A stretch of DNA of 64,000 bases from Actinomadura sp. J1-007 (GTDB lineage Bacteria > Actinomycetota > Actinomycetes > Streptosporangiales > Streptosporangiaceae). Both the position numbers and the translations under genes were made by a program. Location: positions 4,402,001 to 4,466,000 of the forward strand of contig NZ_WING01000001.1 in the NCBI RefSeq assembly GCF_009793335.1, given 5' to 3'. A model generated the notes under the pieces. It was not told where the DNA came from. It ran no database searches and worked only from the letters and a program-made list of their open reading frames with translations. Of this stretch, positions 18,804-27,482 are shown piece by piece; position 1 is the stretch's first letter, and every line of letters starts with the position of its first letter.

Positions 18804-19861
18804 CCGCGACGCCCGTGAGCGGGGAGCCCGTGAGCGGGGAGCCCGCGACCGGCGGGCCCGTGAGCGGGGAGACCGCGGGCGGCGGGCCCGCGACCGGCCG
18901 TCCCGTGCGCGGGGAGTCCGCGCCCGGCGGGTCCGTGGCCGGGGAGCCGACCGCTGGTATGCGGCTCCCCGGCCGCTCACCGGCGCGGCGCCGCGTGTGG
19001 CGGCCGCCGTGGCCGGTCGATCCCGGGCGCACCCTCGCGCCGCACCGGCGGGGGGCCCACGACCCCGCGCACCGGACGACCCCCGACGGCGCGGTCTGGC
19101 GCGCCTCGTACACGCCGGAGGGCCCCGGGACGGTCCGCGTCCTGCGGCGCGGGGACGTCATCGACGCCCTGGCGTGGGGGCCGGGCGCGGACTGGCTGCT
19201 CGAAGGGCTGCCGGCGCTGCTCGGCGCGGACGACGCCCCGGAGGCGTTCGAGCCGCGGCACGAGGTGCTCCGCGTCGCGGCGCTGCGCGCGGAGGGGATG
19301 CGGATCGGCCGGACGGGGCGCGTGTTCGAGGCGCTCGTCCCGGCCGTCCTGGAGCAGAAGGTCCTGGCGGTGGAGGCGTGGCGCGCGTGGGGCCACCTGC
19401 TGCGCAGGTTCGGGGAGCCCGCCCCGGGAGCGCCCGGGATGCGGGTGCCCCCGCCGCCGGAGGTGTGGGCCCGGATCCCGTCGTGGGAGTGGCACCGGTC
19501 CGGCGCCGAGGCCGTCCGGGCCCGGACGATCATCGGCGCGGCGCGGGTCGCGGCGCGGCTGGAGGCCGACCCCGCCGAGCGGCGGCTCCGCACGCTGCCC
19601 GGGATCGGGGTGTGGACCGCGGCCGAGATCCGGCAGCGCGCGGCCGGCGATCCCGACGCCGTCTCCGTCGGCGACTACAACCTGCCCGGCGTGGTGGGCT
19701 GGGCGCTGGCCGGACGGAAGGTGGACGACGCCGGGATGCTGGAGCTGCTGGAGCCGTACGCGGGCCACCGGCACCGGGTCACCCGGCTGCTGGAATCGAC
19801 CGGCACGCGTCCGCCGAGGCGCGGCCCGCGGCTGCCGGTGCGGGACTACCGGTCTTTCTGA
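18800..19861 (+). CDS. DNA-3-methyladenine glycosylase 2-type (HhH-GPD) with pentapeptide-repeat leader
   Basis: A base-excision DNA glycosylase of the HhH-GPD superfamily: EVLRVAALRAEGMRIG, FEALVPAVLEQKV, the helix-hairpin-helix LPGIGVWTAAEI, and the catalytic aspartate in SVGDYNLPG. Start: ATG 18800 overlaps the stop of the nucleotidyltransferase (ATGA), giving 353 residues. The first 50 are a low-complexity pentapeptide array. ATG 18959 gives 300 residues, the usual family length, but with no well-placed ribosome site. The function does not obviously belong to the surface-glycan cluster, and the coupling may be incidental. Confidence 0.85.
   Translation: MTATPVSGEPVSGEPATGGPVSGETAGGGPATGRPVRGESAPGGSVAGEPTAGMRLPGRSPARRRVWRPPWPVDPGRTLAPHRRGAHDPAHRTTPDGAVWRASYTPEGPGTVRVLRRGDVIDALAWGPGADWLLEGLPALLGADDAPEAFEPRHEVLRVAALRAEGMRIGRTGRVFEALVPAVLEQKVLAVEAWRAWGHLLRRFGEPAPGAPGMRVPPPPEVWARIPSWEWHRSGAEAVRARTIIGAARVAARLEADPAERRLRTLPGIGVWTAAEIRQRAAGDPDAVSVGDYNLPGVVGWALAGRKVDDAGMLELLEPYAGHRHRVTRLLESTGTRPPRRGPRLPVRDYRSF
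18812..18961 (+). repeat. 15-bp tandem repeat, about ten units, at the glycosylase 5' end
   Basis: Degenerate 15-bp units based on CCCGTGAGCGGGGAG encode PVSGE-like pentapeptides (PVSGE, PVSGE, PATGG, PVSGE, TAGGG, PATGR, PVRGE and so on). The array lies wholly between the coupled ATG and the second candidate ATG (18959). It could be a translated disordered leader or an untranslated insertion. Confidence 0.75.
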
Positions 19862-19991
19862 CCGCGCCGGGGCTCCGGCGGCGCCGCATCCAGAAGCTGT
19901 CGGGCGTCCAGTCGAGGCCGTCCCGGGAGTCGGCGCCGAAGGCGGGGGCGAGCAGGCCGAGAACGACGATGAGGGCGAGCACGATGAGCAT
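19779..19991 (-). CDS. Small single-pass membrane protein
   Basis: 70 residues: one hydrophobic segment (MLIVLALIVVLGLLAPAFGA) followed by DSRDGLDWTPDSFW and a basic tail. Start: ATG 19991, with AAGGA 8 nt upstream on the minus strand. An in-frame extension to 20174 has poor codon bias. The 3' end overlaps the convergent DNA glycosylase by 83 nt, so the last 25 or so residues may be frame-dependent. Small proteins of this ADxRDGxDW type recur in actinomycetes. Function unknown. It is divergent from the LysR gene. Confidence 0.6.
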   Translation of the reverse strand: MLIVLALIVVLGLLAPAFGADSRDGLDWTPDSFWMRRRRSPGAVRKTGSPAPAAAGRASADACRSIPAAG

Positions 19992-20158
19992 GGGTCTGTC
20001 CTTGGCGTGGTGTGGGGGCCGGCCGTTCGGCACGGCCCGGACGTGTCCGCTGTGAGCCCTGGCCTGGGCTCGGACGTTCCCGCGCGGGAGTGGAGGGCAG
20101 GCCCTCCGCGAGTCCGGAAGGGCGGGTTCGCCGCCGTTCCTCCGGTCTCGCACCTCTA

Positions 20159-20175
20159 GTTTGACTCGGTCCAAC
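20159..20175. promoter_or_regulatory. Candidate LysR-type operator
   Basis: GTTTGACTCGGTCCAAC is a 17-bp imperfect palindrome (GTTnGAC / GTCnAAC) in the intergenic region between the divergent small membrane gene and the LysR gene, 51 nt upstream of the LysR ATG. It overlaps a TTGACT hexamer (20161-20166) that could be a -35 box. LysR proteins commonly bind such dyads next to their own gene. Confidence 0.4.
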
Positions 20176-20226
20176 TTTCAGGTCCAGCGACTGTTTCTGT
20201 AGGGATTGTGTAAGAATCCCTTCACC

Positions 20227-21183
20227 ATGTTGGACCTCGGGCGGCTGCGGGTGCTCCGCGAGTTCAAGCTGCGCGGGACCGTCGGCGCCGTCGCCGACTC
20301 CCTCGGCTACAGCCCGTCCGCGGTCTCCCAGCAGATCGCCCAGCTCCAGCGCGAGGTCGGCGTGAGCCTGGTCGAACGGGTCGGACGGCGGCTGCGGCTC
20401 ACCGAGGCGGGCGAGGTGCTGGCGCTGCGCGCCGAGTCGCTGCTGGCCGAGTCGCAGCGCGCGCACGAGGCGGCGCTCGCCGCGAGCGGCCGGGTGGCGG
20501 GCGTGGTCCGGCTGGTGGGGTTCCAGACGGCGCTGGTGCACGTGGTCGCCCCGGCGCTGCCGCGGCTGCGCGAGGCGTACCCGGAGCTGACCGTGGACGT
20601 GCTCGACGAGGAGCTCACCCGCGTCCTCCAGGCGCTCGTCCTCCAGGAGATCGACGTCGTGCTGAACGACGAGTACTCCCACCTCCCGCACCCGGAGCGT
20701 CCCGAGCTGGTCTCGGAGGTGCTGGTCACCGAGTCGATGCGGATCGCGCTGCCCGCCGCGCACCGGCTCGCCCGTTCCGACGAGCCGGTGCGCGTGGCCG
20801 ACCTGGCGAGCCTGCCGTGGGTGACCGGCCACCTCGGCACCAACCACTCCGGGCTGCTCGAACGGACCTGCGTGGAGATGGGCGGCTTCCGGCCCTCCGT
20901 CCGCTACCGCTCCAACGACCTGCTCGTCATCTTCGCGATGGTGGCGTCCGGCGGCGCGGCGTCCCTGGTCCCCGACCTCGCGCTCGCCGAACGGCATCCG
21001 GGGATCGTCGTGCGCGACATCGCCGAGGCGCGCGTCGAGAGGCGCATGGTGATGTGGACGCGCGCGGGCGCCGACGTCCGCCCGTCCGTGCGCGCGGTGA
21101 TGGCGGAGCTGCGCCGCGCCGCCGACGAGCTGGCGGCCGACCGGCCGAGCCTGTTCCGGGGCGTTCCGGCCGCCGGGGAATAG
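20227..21183 (+). CDS. LysR family transcriptional regulator
   Basis: 318 residues. The N-terminal winged helix (LGRLRVLREFKLRGTVGAVA, YSPSAVSQQIAQLQREVG, LVERVGRRLRLTEAGE) is followed by a LysR substrate domain (VRLVGFQTALVHVVAPALP). Start: ATG 20227, preferred over TTG 20206. It is predicted to bind a small effector and regulate itself or a neighbour. The next gene downstream is fbiC (83 nt away) and the divergent gene is a small membrane protein. Which of these it controls cannot be told from sequence. Confidence 0.92.
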   Translation: MLDLGRLRVLREFKLRGTVGAVADSLGYSPSAVSQQIAQLQREVGVSLVERVGRRLRLTEAGEVLALRAESLLAESQRAHEAALAASGRVAGVVRLVGFQTALVHVVAPALPRLREAYPELTVDVLDEELTRVLQALVLQEIDVVLNDEYSHLPHPERPELVSEVLVTESMRIALPAAHRLARSDEPVRVADLASLPWVTGHLGTNHSGLLERTCVEMGGFRPSVRYRSNDLLVIFAMVASGGAASLVPDLALAERHPGIVVRDIAEARVERRMVMWTRAGADVRPSVRAVMAELRRAADELAADRPSLFRGVPAAGE

Positions 21184-21265
21184 CCGGGGCCCCGCGCCCG
21201 CTGTCCTTGCCGCGTACGGGCATCCCGCCGTCCACGAATTATGACGATTGGCATAGAGTGCCCGC

Positions 21266-23853
21266 ATGGACGCTGCTTTCACGGAGTCTGGGCTCCGCCG
21301 GGCGCTGGCCCGGGCACGCGACGGAAAGACACTCGACCGATCCGAGGCCACCACGCTGCTGCACGCGCGCGGAGAACGGCTCGACGACCTGCTGGCGTAC
21401 GCCGGCCGCACGCGCGACGCCGGGCTCGAAGCGGCCGGGCGGCCCGGGGTCGTCACCTACAGCCGCAAGGTGTTCATCCCGCTGACCCGGCTCTGCCGGG
21501 ACCGCTGCGGGTACTGCACGTTCGCCACGGTGCCGCACCGGGTGGACGCCCCGTACCTCAGCCCGGACGAGGTGCTGGAGATCGCGCGGCAGGGCGCGGC
21601 GATGGGCTGCAAGGAGGCGCTGTTCACGCTCGGCGACCGGCCCGAGGACCGCTGGAGGCCGGCGCGCGAGTGGCTGGACGCGCACGGCTACGACGACACC
21701 CTCTCCTACGTGCGCGCGATGGCGATCCGGGTGCTGGAGGAGACCGGCCTGCTGCCGCACCTCAACCCGGGCGTGCTGACCTGGCGCGACTTCCAGCGGC
21801 TGAAGCCCGTCGCGCCCTCGATGGGGATGATGCTGGAGACCACCGCGACGCGGCTGTTCAGCGAGAAGGGCGGGCCGCACTTCGGGTCGCCCGACAAGGA
21901 CCCGGCGGTACGGCTGCGCGTGCTGGAGGACGCGGGCCGCGTGAACGTGCCGTTCACCACCGGCATCCTGATCGGCATCGGGGAGACGGTGGAGGAGCGC
22001 GCCGACGCCATCTTCGAGATCCGCCGGACGATGCGCGAGTACGGGGCGGTCCAGGAGGTCATCGTCCAGAACTTCCGCGCCAAGCCCGACACCAAGATGC
22101 GCGGAACGCCCGACGCCGAACTGGAGGAGCTGGCCGCGACCATCGCGGTGACCCGGCTCGTGCTCGGTCCGAAGGCGCGCGTCCAGGCGCCGCCGAACCT
22201 GGTGGACGACCAGTACGCGCTGATGCTGCGCGCCGGGATCGACGACTGGGGCGGCGTCTCCCCGCTCACGCCCGACCACGTCAACCCCGAGCGGCCGTGG
22301 CCGCAGATCGACGAGCTCGCCGCCCGCACCGCCGAGCTCGGGTTCGAGCTGCGCGAGCGGCTGACGGTCTACCCCGAGTACGTCCGGCGCGGCGAGCCGT
22401 GGCTCGACCCGCGCGTGCTCGGGCACGTCGCCGCGCTCGCCGACCCCGAGACCGGCCTCGCCCGCGAGGGCGCCGTCCCGGAGGGCCGCCCCTGGCAGGA
22501 GCCCGACGGGGGCTTCGAGTCGTTCGGCGGCGTCGGGCGCACCGACCTGCACACCGAGATCGACACGACCGGGCGCACCGGCGACCGCCGCGAGGACTTC
22601 GACGAGGTGTACGGCGACTGGGACGCGCTGAAGGAGCGGATGAGCGCGCCCCGGGCGTTCGACGCCGACGTCAAGGCCGCGCTCGCGCGCGCCGAGAGCG
22701 ACCCGGCGGGCCTGTCGGACGACGAGGCGCTCGCGCTGCTGCACGCCGACGGGCCCGAGCTGGACGTCCTGACGCGGATCGCCGACGACCTGCGCAGGGA
22801 GGTCTCCGGCGACGACGTCACCTACGTCGTCACCCGCAACGTCAACTTCACCAACGTCTGCTACACCGGCTGCCGGTTCTGCGCGTTCGCGCAGCGCCGC
22901 ACGGACGCCGACGCGTACACCCTGTCGCTGAGCCAGGTCGGCGACCGGGTGGACGAGGCGTGGGCGGCGGGCGCGACCGAGATCTGCATGCAGGGCGGCA
23001 TCCACCCCGACCTGCCCGGCACCGCCTACTTCGACCTCGCCCGCGAGGTGAAGCGGCGCGCGCCGGACATCCATCTGCACTCCTACAGCCCGATGGAGGT
23101 CGTGAACGGCGCGAGCCGCACCGACCTGTCGATCCGCGAGTGGCTCCAGGGCGCGAAGGAGGCCGGGGTCGACTCGCTGCCCGGCACCGCCGCCGAGATC
23201 CTGGACGACGACGTGCGCTGGGTGCTGACCAAGGGCAAGCTCCCGACCGACCAGTGGGTCGAGGTCGTCACGACCGCGCACGAGCTCGGCATCCCGACGA
23301 CGTCCACGATGATGTACGGGCACGTGGACACCCCGGCGCACTGGGTCGCGCACCTCAAGCTGCTGCGCTCGATCCAGGAGCGGACGGGCGGCTTCAGCGA
23401 GTTCGTGCTGCTGCCGTTCGTGCACCACAACTCGCCGATCTACCTGGCCGGGCTCGCCCGTCCGGGCCGACCGTGCGCGAGAACGTGGCGGTGCACGCGC
23501 TCGCGCGCATCCTGCTGCACGGCGCGATCCCCAACATCCAGACGTCCTGGGTGAAGCTGGGCGACGAGCTGTGCACGCGCGTCCTCCAGGGCGGGGTCAA
23601 CGACCTCGGCGGGACGCTGATGGAGGAGACCATCAGCCGGATGGCCGGGTCGGAGAACGGCTCGTTCAAGCCGATCAGCGAACTGGAGGCGATCGCGGCG
23701 CGGGCCGGGCGCCCGGCGCGGCAGCGCACCACCCTCTACGGCGAGGTCCCGGCCGAACGCCTCGAAGCGGCGCGCCGCACCGACGGCATCGGCGACTTCG
23801 GGCGGAAGGGAGCGGGAGGCGGGCGGCTCGACCTGCCCCTGGTGGGCACCTGA
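21266..23853 (+). CDS. fbiC: FO synthase (7,8-didemethyl-8-hydroxy-5-deazariboflavin synthase), fused CofG-CofH (apparent frameshift at 23464)
   Basis: Makes the deazaflavin FO of coenzyme F420 from tyrosine and 5-amino-6-ribitylamino-uracil. It is a twin radical-SAM enzyme: the first cluster motif is CRDRCGYC (C77, C81, C84) in the CofG half, the second CYTGCRFC (C532, C536, C539) in the CofH half. Expected fused length is about 860 residues. The frame from ATG 21266 breaks after YLAGLARPG. Adding one G to GGG at 23464-23466 restores LARPGPTVRENVAVHALARI and carries on to the stop at 23853 (862 residues). Without it about 100 C-terminal residues of CofH are lost. fbiA and fbiB lie 1.2 kb downstream on the other strand. 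Confidence 0.95.
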
Positions 23854-23891
23854 GCCGGTACCCCGCGCGGCGGTTGCGGTAATACTGACGC

Positions 23892-24971
23892 GTGGACCGA
23901 CAGGAGTCGCCGGCGGCGGCGTCCGCACGGCGCGGGGCGGCGAGCCGTCCAGCCGTGTGGGCCGCCGCCGCGCTCCTCGCCGCCGGCGCGGCGGCGGGCG
24001 GCGCGTGGACGGTCGGCGCGCTGCCCGGTACGGGCCCGTGCCGGGGCGACGACCTGGAGGTCCGCGTCGCCGCGCAGCCGGAGATCGCCCCCGCGCTGCG
24101 CGAGGTCGCGTCCCGCTTCAACGTGGAGACCCACCGGGTCGCCGGGCGCTGCGTCCGCGCGCGGATCACCGCCGTCGCGCCCGCCGCGTACGCCCGCGAC
24201 GCGGCGGCCCGGCGCGACGCGGACGCCTGGGTGCCCGAGTCGTCGCTGTGGCTCGGCGTCGCGCGCGCCGCCGACGACCGGGTGCCCCCGGCGGCCGTCC
24301 CGCTGGCGGCGACGCCCGTCGTGCTCGCGACGACCCGTCCGGTGGACGCCGAGTTCCGCGCCGCGGACGTGGCGGCGAGCTGGAAGCTGCTCCTGGAGAA
24401 CGAGGCGGGCGGGCTGCCGCTCGCGCGCCGTACCCCCGACCCGGCCGTCGGGATGGGCGGCGCCATCGGCATGATCGCGCTCGGCCAGGTCGCGGGCCCG
24501 GACGAGGCGGCGGACGAGGGCGTCGTGCGGGCGCTGCGCAAGCGCGCGCCGTCCGGACGGGCGAGGGCGGCGGGCGGCTCCGCGGGGACGCTCGCCGACC
24601 TGGCCGGGGACGAGCGGTTCGACCGCCCGCTCGCCGTCACCACCGAGCAGGCCGTGGTCGCCTACAACGCCGCGCACCGCCCGAACCCCGTCGTCGCGCT
24701 CGCGCCGCGCGAGGGCACGCTGATGCTCGACCACCCGTACGCCGTCGTCGCCCGGGACGGCAAGCGCCGCGAGGCCGCCGAGGCGTTCCAGGCGGCGCTC
24801 GGCTCCCGGTCCGCGCGCGACGTGCTCCAGAGCCGGGGCTTCCGCCGGCCCGACGGCGCCCTCGCGGAGCCGCACGCGGACCGCCTCGGCCTCCCCGAAC
24901 GCCCTCCGAAGCCGCTCAGGGTCCCGACCCGCGAGGAGATCGACCGGGCGCTCGCCTCCTGGCGCCGCTGA
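23892..24971 (+). CDS. Orphan extracellular substrate-binding-like protein
   Basis: 359 residues. An N-terminal signal/anchor helix (VWAAAALLAAGAAAGGAW) precedes a periplasmic-binding-protein type domain starting DLEVRVAAQPEIAPALREVA, with AWVPESSLWL and VATTEQAVVAYN-like segments. This resembles the N-terminal half of actinobacterial 'substrate-binding and vWA domain' proteins, but no von Willebrand domain or MIDAS motif is present and no ABC transporter genes are adjacent. No lipobox cysteine is evident. GTG start. It follows fbiC by 38 nt, so it may be co-transcribed. Ligand unknown. Confidence 0.65.
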   Translation: MDRQESPAAASARRGAASRPAVWAAAALLAAGAAAGGAWTVGALPGTGPCRGDDLEVRVAAQPEIAPALREVASRFNVETHRVAGRCVRARITAVAPAAYARDAAARRDADAWVPESSLWLGVARAADDRVPPAAVPLAATPVVLATTRPVDAEFRAADVAASWKLLLENEAGGLPLARRTPDPAVGMGGAIGMIALGQVAGPDEAADEGVVRALRKRAPSGRARAAGGSAGTLADLAGDERFDRPLAVTTEQAVVAYNAAHRPNPVVALAPREGTLMLDHPYAVVARDGKRREAAEAFQAALGSRSARDVLQSRGFRRPDGALAEPHADRLGLPERPPKPLRVPTREEIDRALASWRR

Positions 24972-25008
24972 CCCGGACCCTCCCCGGGACCGGGGGAGCC
25001 GGGACGGC

Positions 25009-26310
25009 TCAGCGGACCTCGATGAACGCGTCGGGCGTCCTCGGCGGCCGGTCCCGCGGCGGCGCGGCGGGACGGCCCACGCCGACCGCGCCCATCGGGT
25101 CCCAGTCGGCGGGCAGGCCGAGCGCCTCGCGGACGACGTCGCGGCAGAACAGCGTGCTCGACACCCAGCACGACCCGAGCCCCTCGACGGCCAGCGCGAC
25201 CAGGAGGTTCTCCACGCCCGCGCCCGCCGCGACGACGAACATCTCGCGCTCGGCGCGGGCCCTGCGCTCGTCGGGGTAGTCGTGCGAGCCGTCCATCACC
25301 AGGCACGGGACGACCAGGTACGGCGCGCGGCGCAGCACGTCGCCGCGGCGCAGCCGCTTCGCGATCGACTCCTCGGAGAAGCCGTCGCGCCGCAGGTCGG
25401 CCTCCCACGCGTCGCGCATCGCGTCGAGCAGGCGGGTGCGCGAGCCGGCCGACTCCAGCAGCACGAACCGCCACGGCGTGGTGTGGTGCGGCGCGGGCGC
25501 GGTGATCGCCGCGGCGACCGCGCGCCGTACGGCGCCGGGATCGACCGGGTCGGCGGTGAACTCCCGGATCGTTCGCCGGGCGTGCAGCACGTCGGCCGAG
25601 CCGTACCGGAACATGTCCTCGTCCGGCGGGCGGATCAGCGCCCGCGCGCCCGGCCCGTCGTCCGCGGTGACCAGGCCCGCGAGGCCGCGCACGACCGCGA
25701 TCGGCACGCCGTCGAGCTTGCCCTTGACCAGCTCGGCCGCGGCCGCGACCTCGTCGGCCACGGCGGTGATCGTCGCCTCCAGCCGGTTGCCGTACGCGTC
25801 GTCCCGGCCGCGCATGTCGCTGATCGGCGCGAGCCCGGCGACGCCGATCGCCGCGTCCATCAGCCCGTTGCGCCAGGGCCGCCCGAGCGTGTCGGAGACG
25901 ATGACCGCGACGTCGCGGCCGGTCCGCTCCCGCACGCCCGCGCGGATGCGGCGCGCGGACGCGTCGGAGTCCTCGGGCAGCAGCAGGACGGTGCCGGGCG
26001 CGGTGTTGGACGCGTCCACCCCGGCGGCGGCGAGCACGAGCCCCTGCCGCGTCTCCACGATCCGCGTCTCGCCGCGCGCGTGCGCGCGCCGGGCGACGAC
26101 CCGCACCGTCTCGGCGTCGATCGCCTTCTCCCGGTCGTCGGCGACGAGCACGCGGCCCTCCGCCTTGCTCACGATCTTGGACGTGACGACCAGCACGTCG
26201 CCGTCCTCGACCAGGTCGGCGGGGACGAGCGCGGCGATGTCGTCGCCCTCCCGGACCTCCGGCAGGCCGGGCAGCCCGAAGATCCGCAGACCGGACGCCG
26301 GGGCGCTCAC
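25009..26310 (-). CDS. fbiB: F420:L-glutamate ligase / dehydro-F420 reductase
   Basis: A 433-residue bifunctional FbiB. The N-terminal CofE-like ligase (residues 1-240: VLVVTSKIVSKAEGR, VSDTLGRPWRNGLMDAAIGV) adds the poly-glutamate tail to F420-0. The C-terminal nitroreductase-fold domain (about 250-433: RRTIREFTADPVD, HHTTPWRFVLLE, GSCWVSSTLF) binds FMN and reduces the dehydro precursor. The length fits mycobacterial FbiB. The ATG start at 26310 overlaps the fbiA stop (ATGA), so the genes are translationally coupled. Confidence 0.95.
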   Translation of the reverse strand: MSAPASGLRIFGLPGLPEVREGDDIAALVPADLVEDGDVLVVTSKIVSKAEGRVLVADDREKAIDAETVRVVARRAHARGETRIVETRQGLVLAAAGVDASNTAPGTVLLLPEDSDASARRIRAGVRERTGRDVAVIVSDTLGRPWRNGLMDAAIGVAGLAPISDMRGRDDAYGNRLEATITAVADEVAAAAELVKGKLDGVPIAVVRGLAGLVTADDGPGARALIRPPDEDMFRYGSADVLHARRTIREFTADPVDPGAVRRAVAAAITAPAPHHTTPWRFVLLESAGSRTRLLDAMRDAWEADLRRDGFSEESIAKRLRRGDVLRRAPYLVVPCLVMDGSHDYPDERRARAEREMFVVAAGAGVENLLVALAVEGLGSCWVSSTLFCRDVVREALGLPADWDPMGAVGVGRPAAPPRDRPPRTPDAFIEVR

Positions 26311-27290
26311 CGCGCGTCCTCTCCGGCGGCCCCGGCCGTTCCGGCGGCCCCGGCTGCCAGCTCGCGAGCCAGGTCCAGCGCGGCGCCCGCGATCGCCGCC
26401 GTGGCGTCCGGATCGCTCATCAGCAGCGGACGGGACCGCACCTCGATGCCGTCCACCTCAACGCCCGCGTCGGCCTCGTCGACCAGCCAGCCGTCCAGCA
26501 GGTCCGCGCCGTAGTACTCGGCGACCGCGCGGGCGCTGGTCTCCACCCCGATCGCGGTCAGGCACGCGTCGGCCATCCCGCGCACGGGCGCGCCGCCGAT
26601 GATCGGCGAGACGCCCACCACGGTCTTGGCGGCGACCGCGTCGCGCACGCCGGGGACCGCGAGGATCGTCCCGACGCTCACCACCGGGTTGGACGGCGGC
26701 AGCAGCACGACGTCGGCGTCCCCGATCGCGGCGAGCACCCCCGGCGCGGGCTTCGCGTCCTCGGCGCCGACGGCCGCGATCGACTCGGCCGGGACGGACG
26801 CCCGCAGCCGCACCCACCACTCCTGGAAGTGGATCGCGCGCCGCCCGCGCTCGGGGTCGTCCACCACCACGTGCGTCTCGACCTGGTCGTCGGTCATCGG
26901 GATCAGCCGCACGCCCGGCTTCCACCGGTCGCACAGCGCCTCGGTCACCGCCGACAGCTTGTAGCCCGCCTCCAGCATCTGCGTGCGCACGATGTGGGTG
27001 GCGAAGTCGCGGTCGCCGAGCCCGAACCAGCCCGGCCCGACCCCGTACGCGCCGAGCTCCTCCTTGACGGCGAACGTCTCGCCCGCCCGGCCCCAGCCCT
27101 GCTCCTCGTTGATGCCGCCGCCGAGCGTGTACATCACCGTGTCCAGATCCGGGCAGACGCGCAGCCCGAACAGGGAGATGTCGTCGCCGGTGTTGCCGAT
27201 CACGGTGATCTCGGCCTCGGGGGCGGCCGCCTGGAGCCCGCGCAGGAAGCGGGCCCCACCGATTCCGCCCGCCAGCGCCACGATCCTCAT
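26307..27290 (-). CDS. fbiA: 2-phospho-L-lactate (phosphoenolpyruvate) transferase
   Basis: CofD/FbiA, 327 residues, transfers the phospholactyl/PEP moiety from its guanylylated form to FO, making (dehydro-)F420-0. The N-terminal RIVALAGGIGGARFLRGLQ glycine-rich loop, VIGNTGDDISLFGLRVCPDLDT and LPPSNPVVSVGTIL are family hallmarks. Start ATG 27290 (MRIVALAGG), with ATG 27296 two codons earlier. Neither has a strong ribosome site. It is first gene of a coupled fbiA-fbiB pair. The C-terminus carries an Ala/Gly tail. Divergent from the membrane gene at 27483. Confidence 0.95.
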   Translation of the reverse strand: MRIVALAGGIGGARFLRGLQAAAPEAEITVIGNTGDDISLFGLRVCPDLDTVMYTLGGGINEEQGWGRAGETFAVKEELGAYGVGPGWFGLGDRDFATHIVRTQMLEAGYKLSAVTEALCDRWKPGVRLIPMTDDQVETHVVVDDPERGRRAIHFQEWWVRLRASVPAESIAAVGAEDAKPAPGVLAAIGDADVVLLPPSNPVVSVGTILAVPGVRDAVAAKTVVGVSPIIGGAPVRGMADACLTAIGVETSARAVAEYYGADLLDGWLVDEADAGVEVDGIEVRSRPLLMSDPDATAAIAGAALDLARELAAGAAGTAGAAGEDAR

Positions 27291-27482
27291 GCGCATCAGC
27301 CTAGGGCGCGCGCGAGGTCGCCTCTCACGCCGGGCCGGTCCCCGGGCGGTGCGGGCGCCGGTACGGGCCGGTACGGAAGAGGATCTTCGTCTGATCCACC
27401 GCCCCGGGGGCGGAGACGGAGAGGGGCCCGATGTGCAAAGCTTTGCGCAGGAATCCGATTGCCTTCGTCTGGAGATGTCGAC

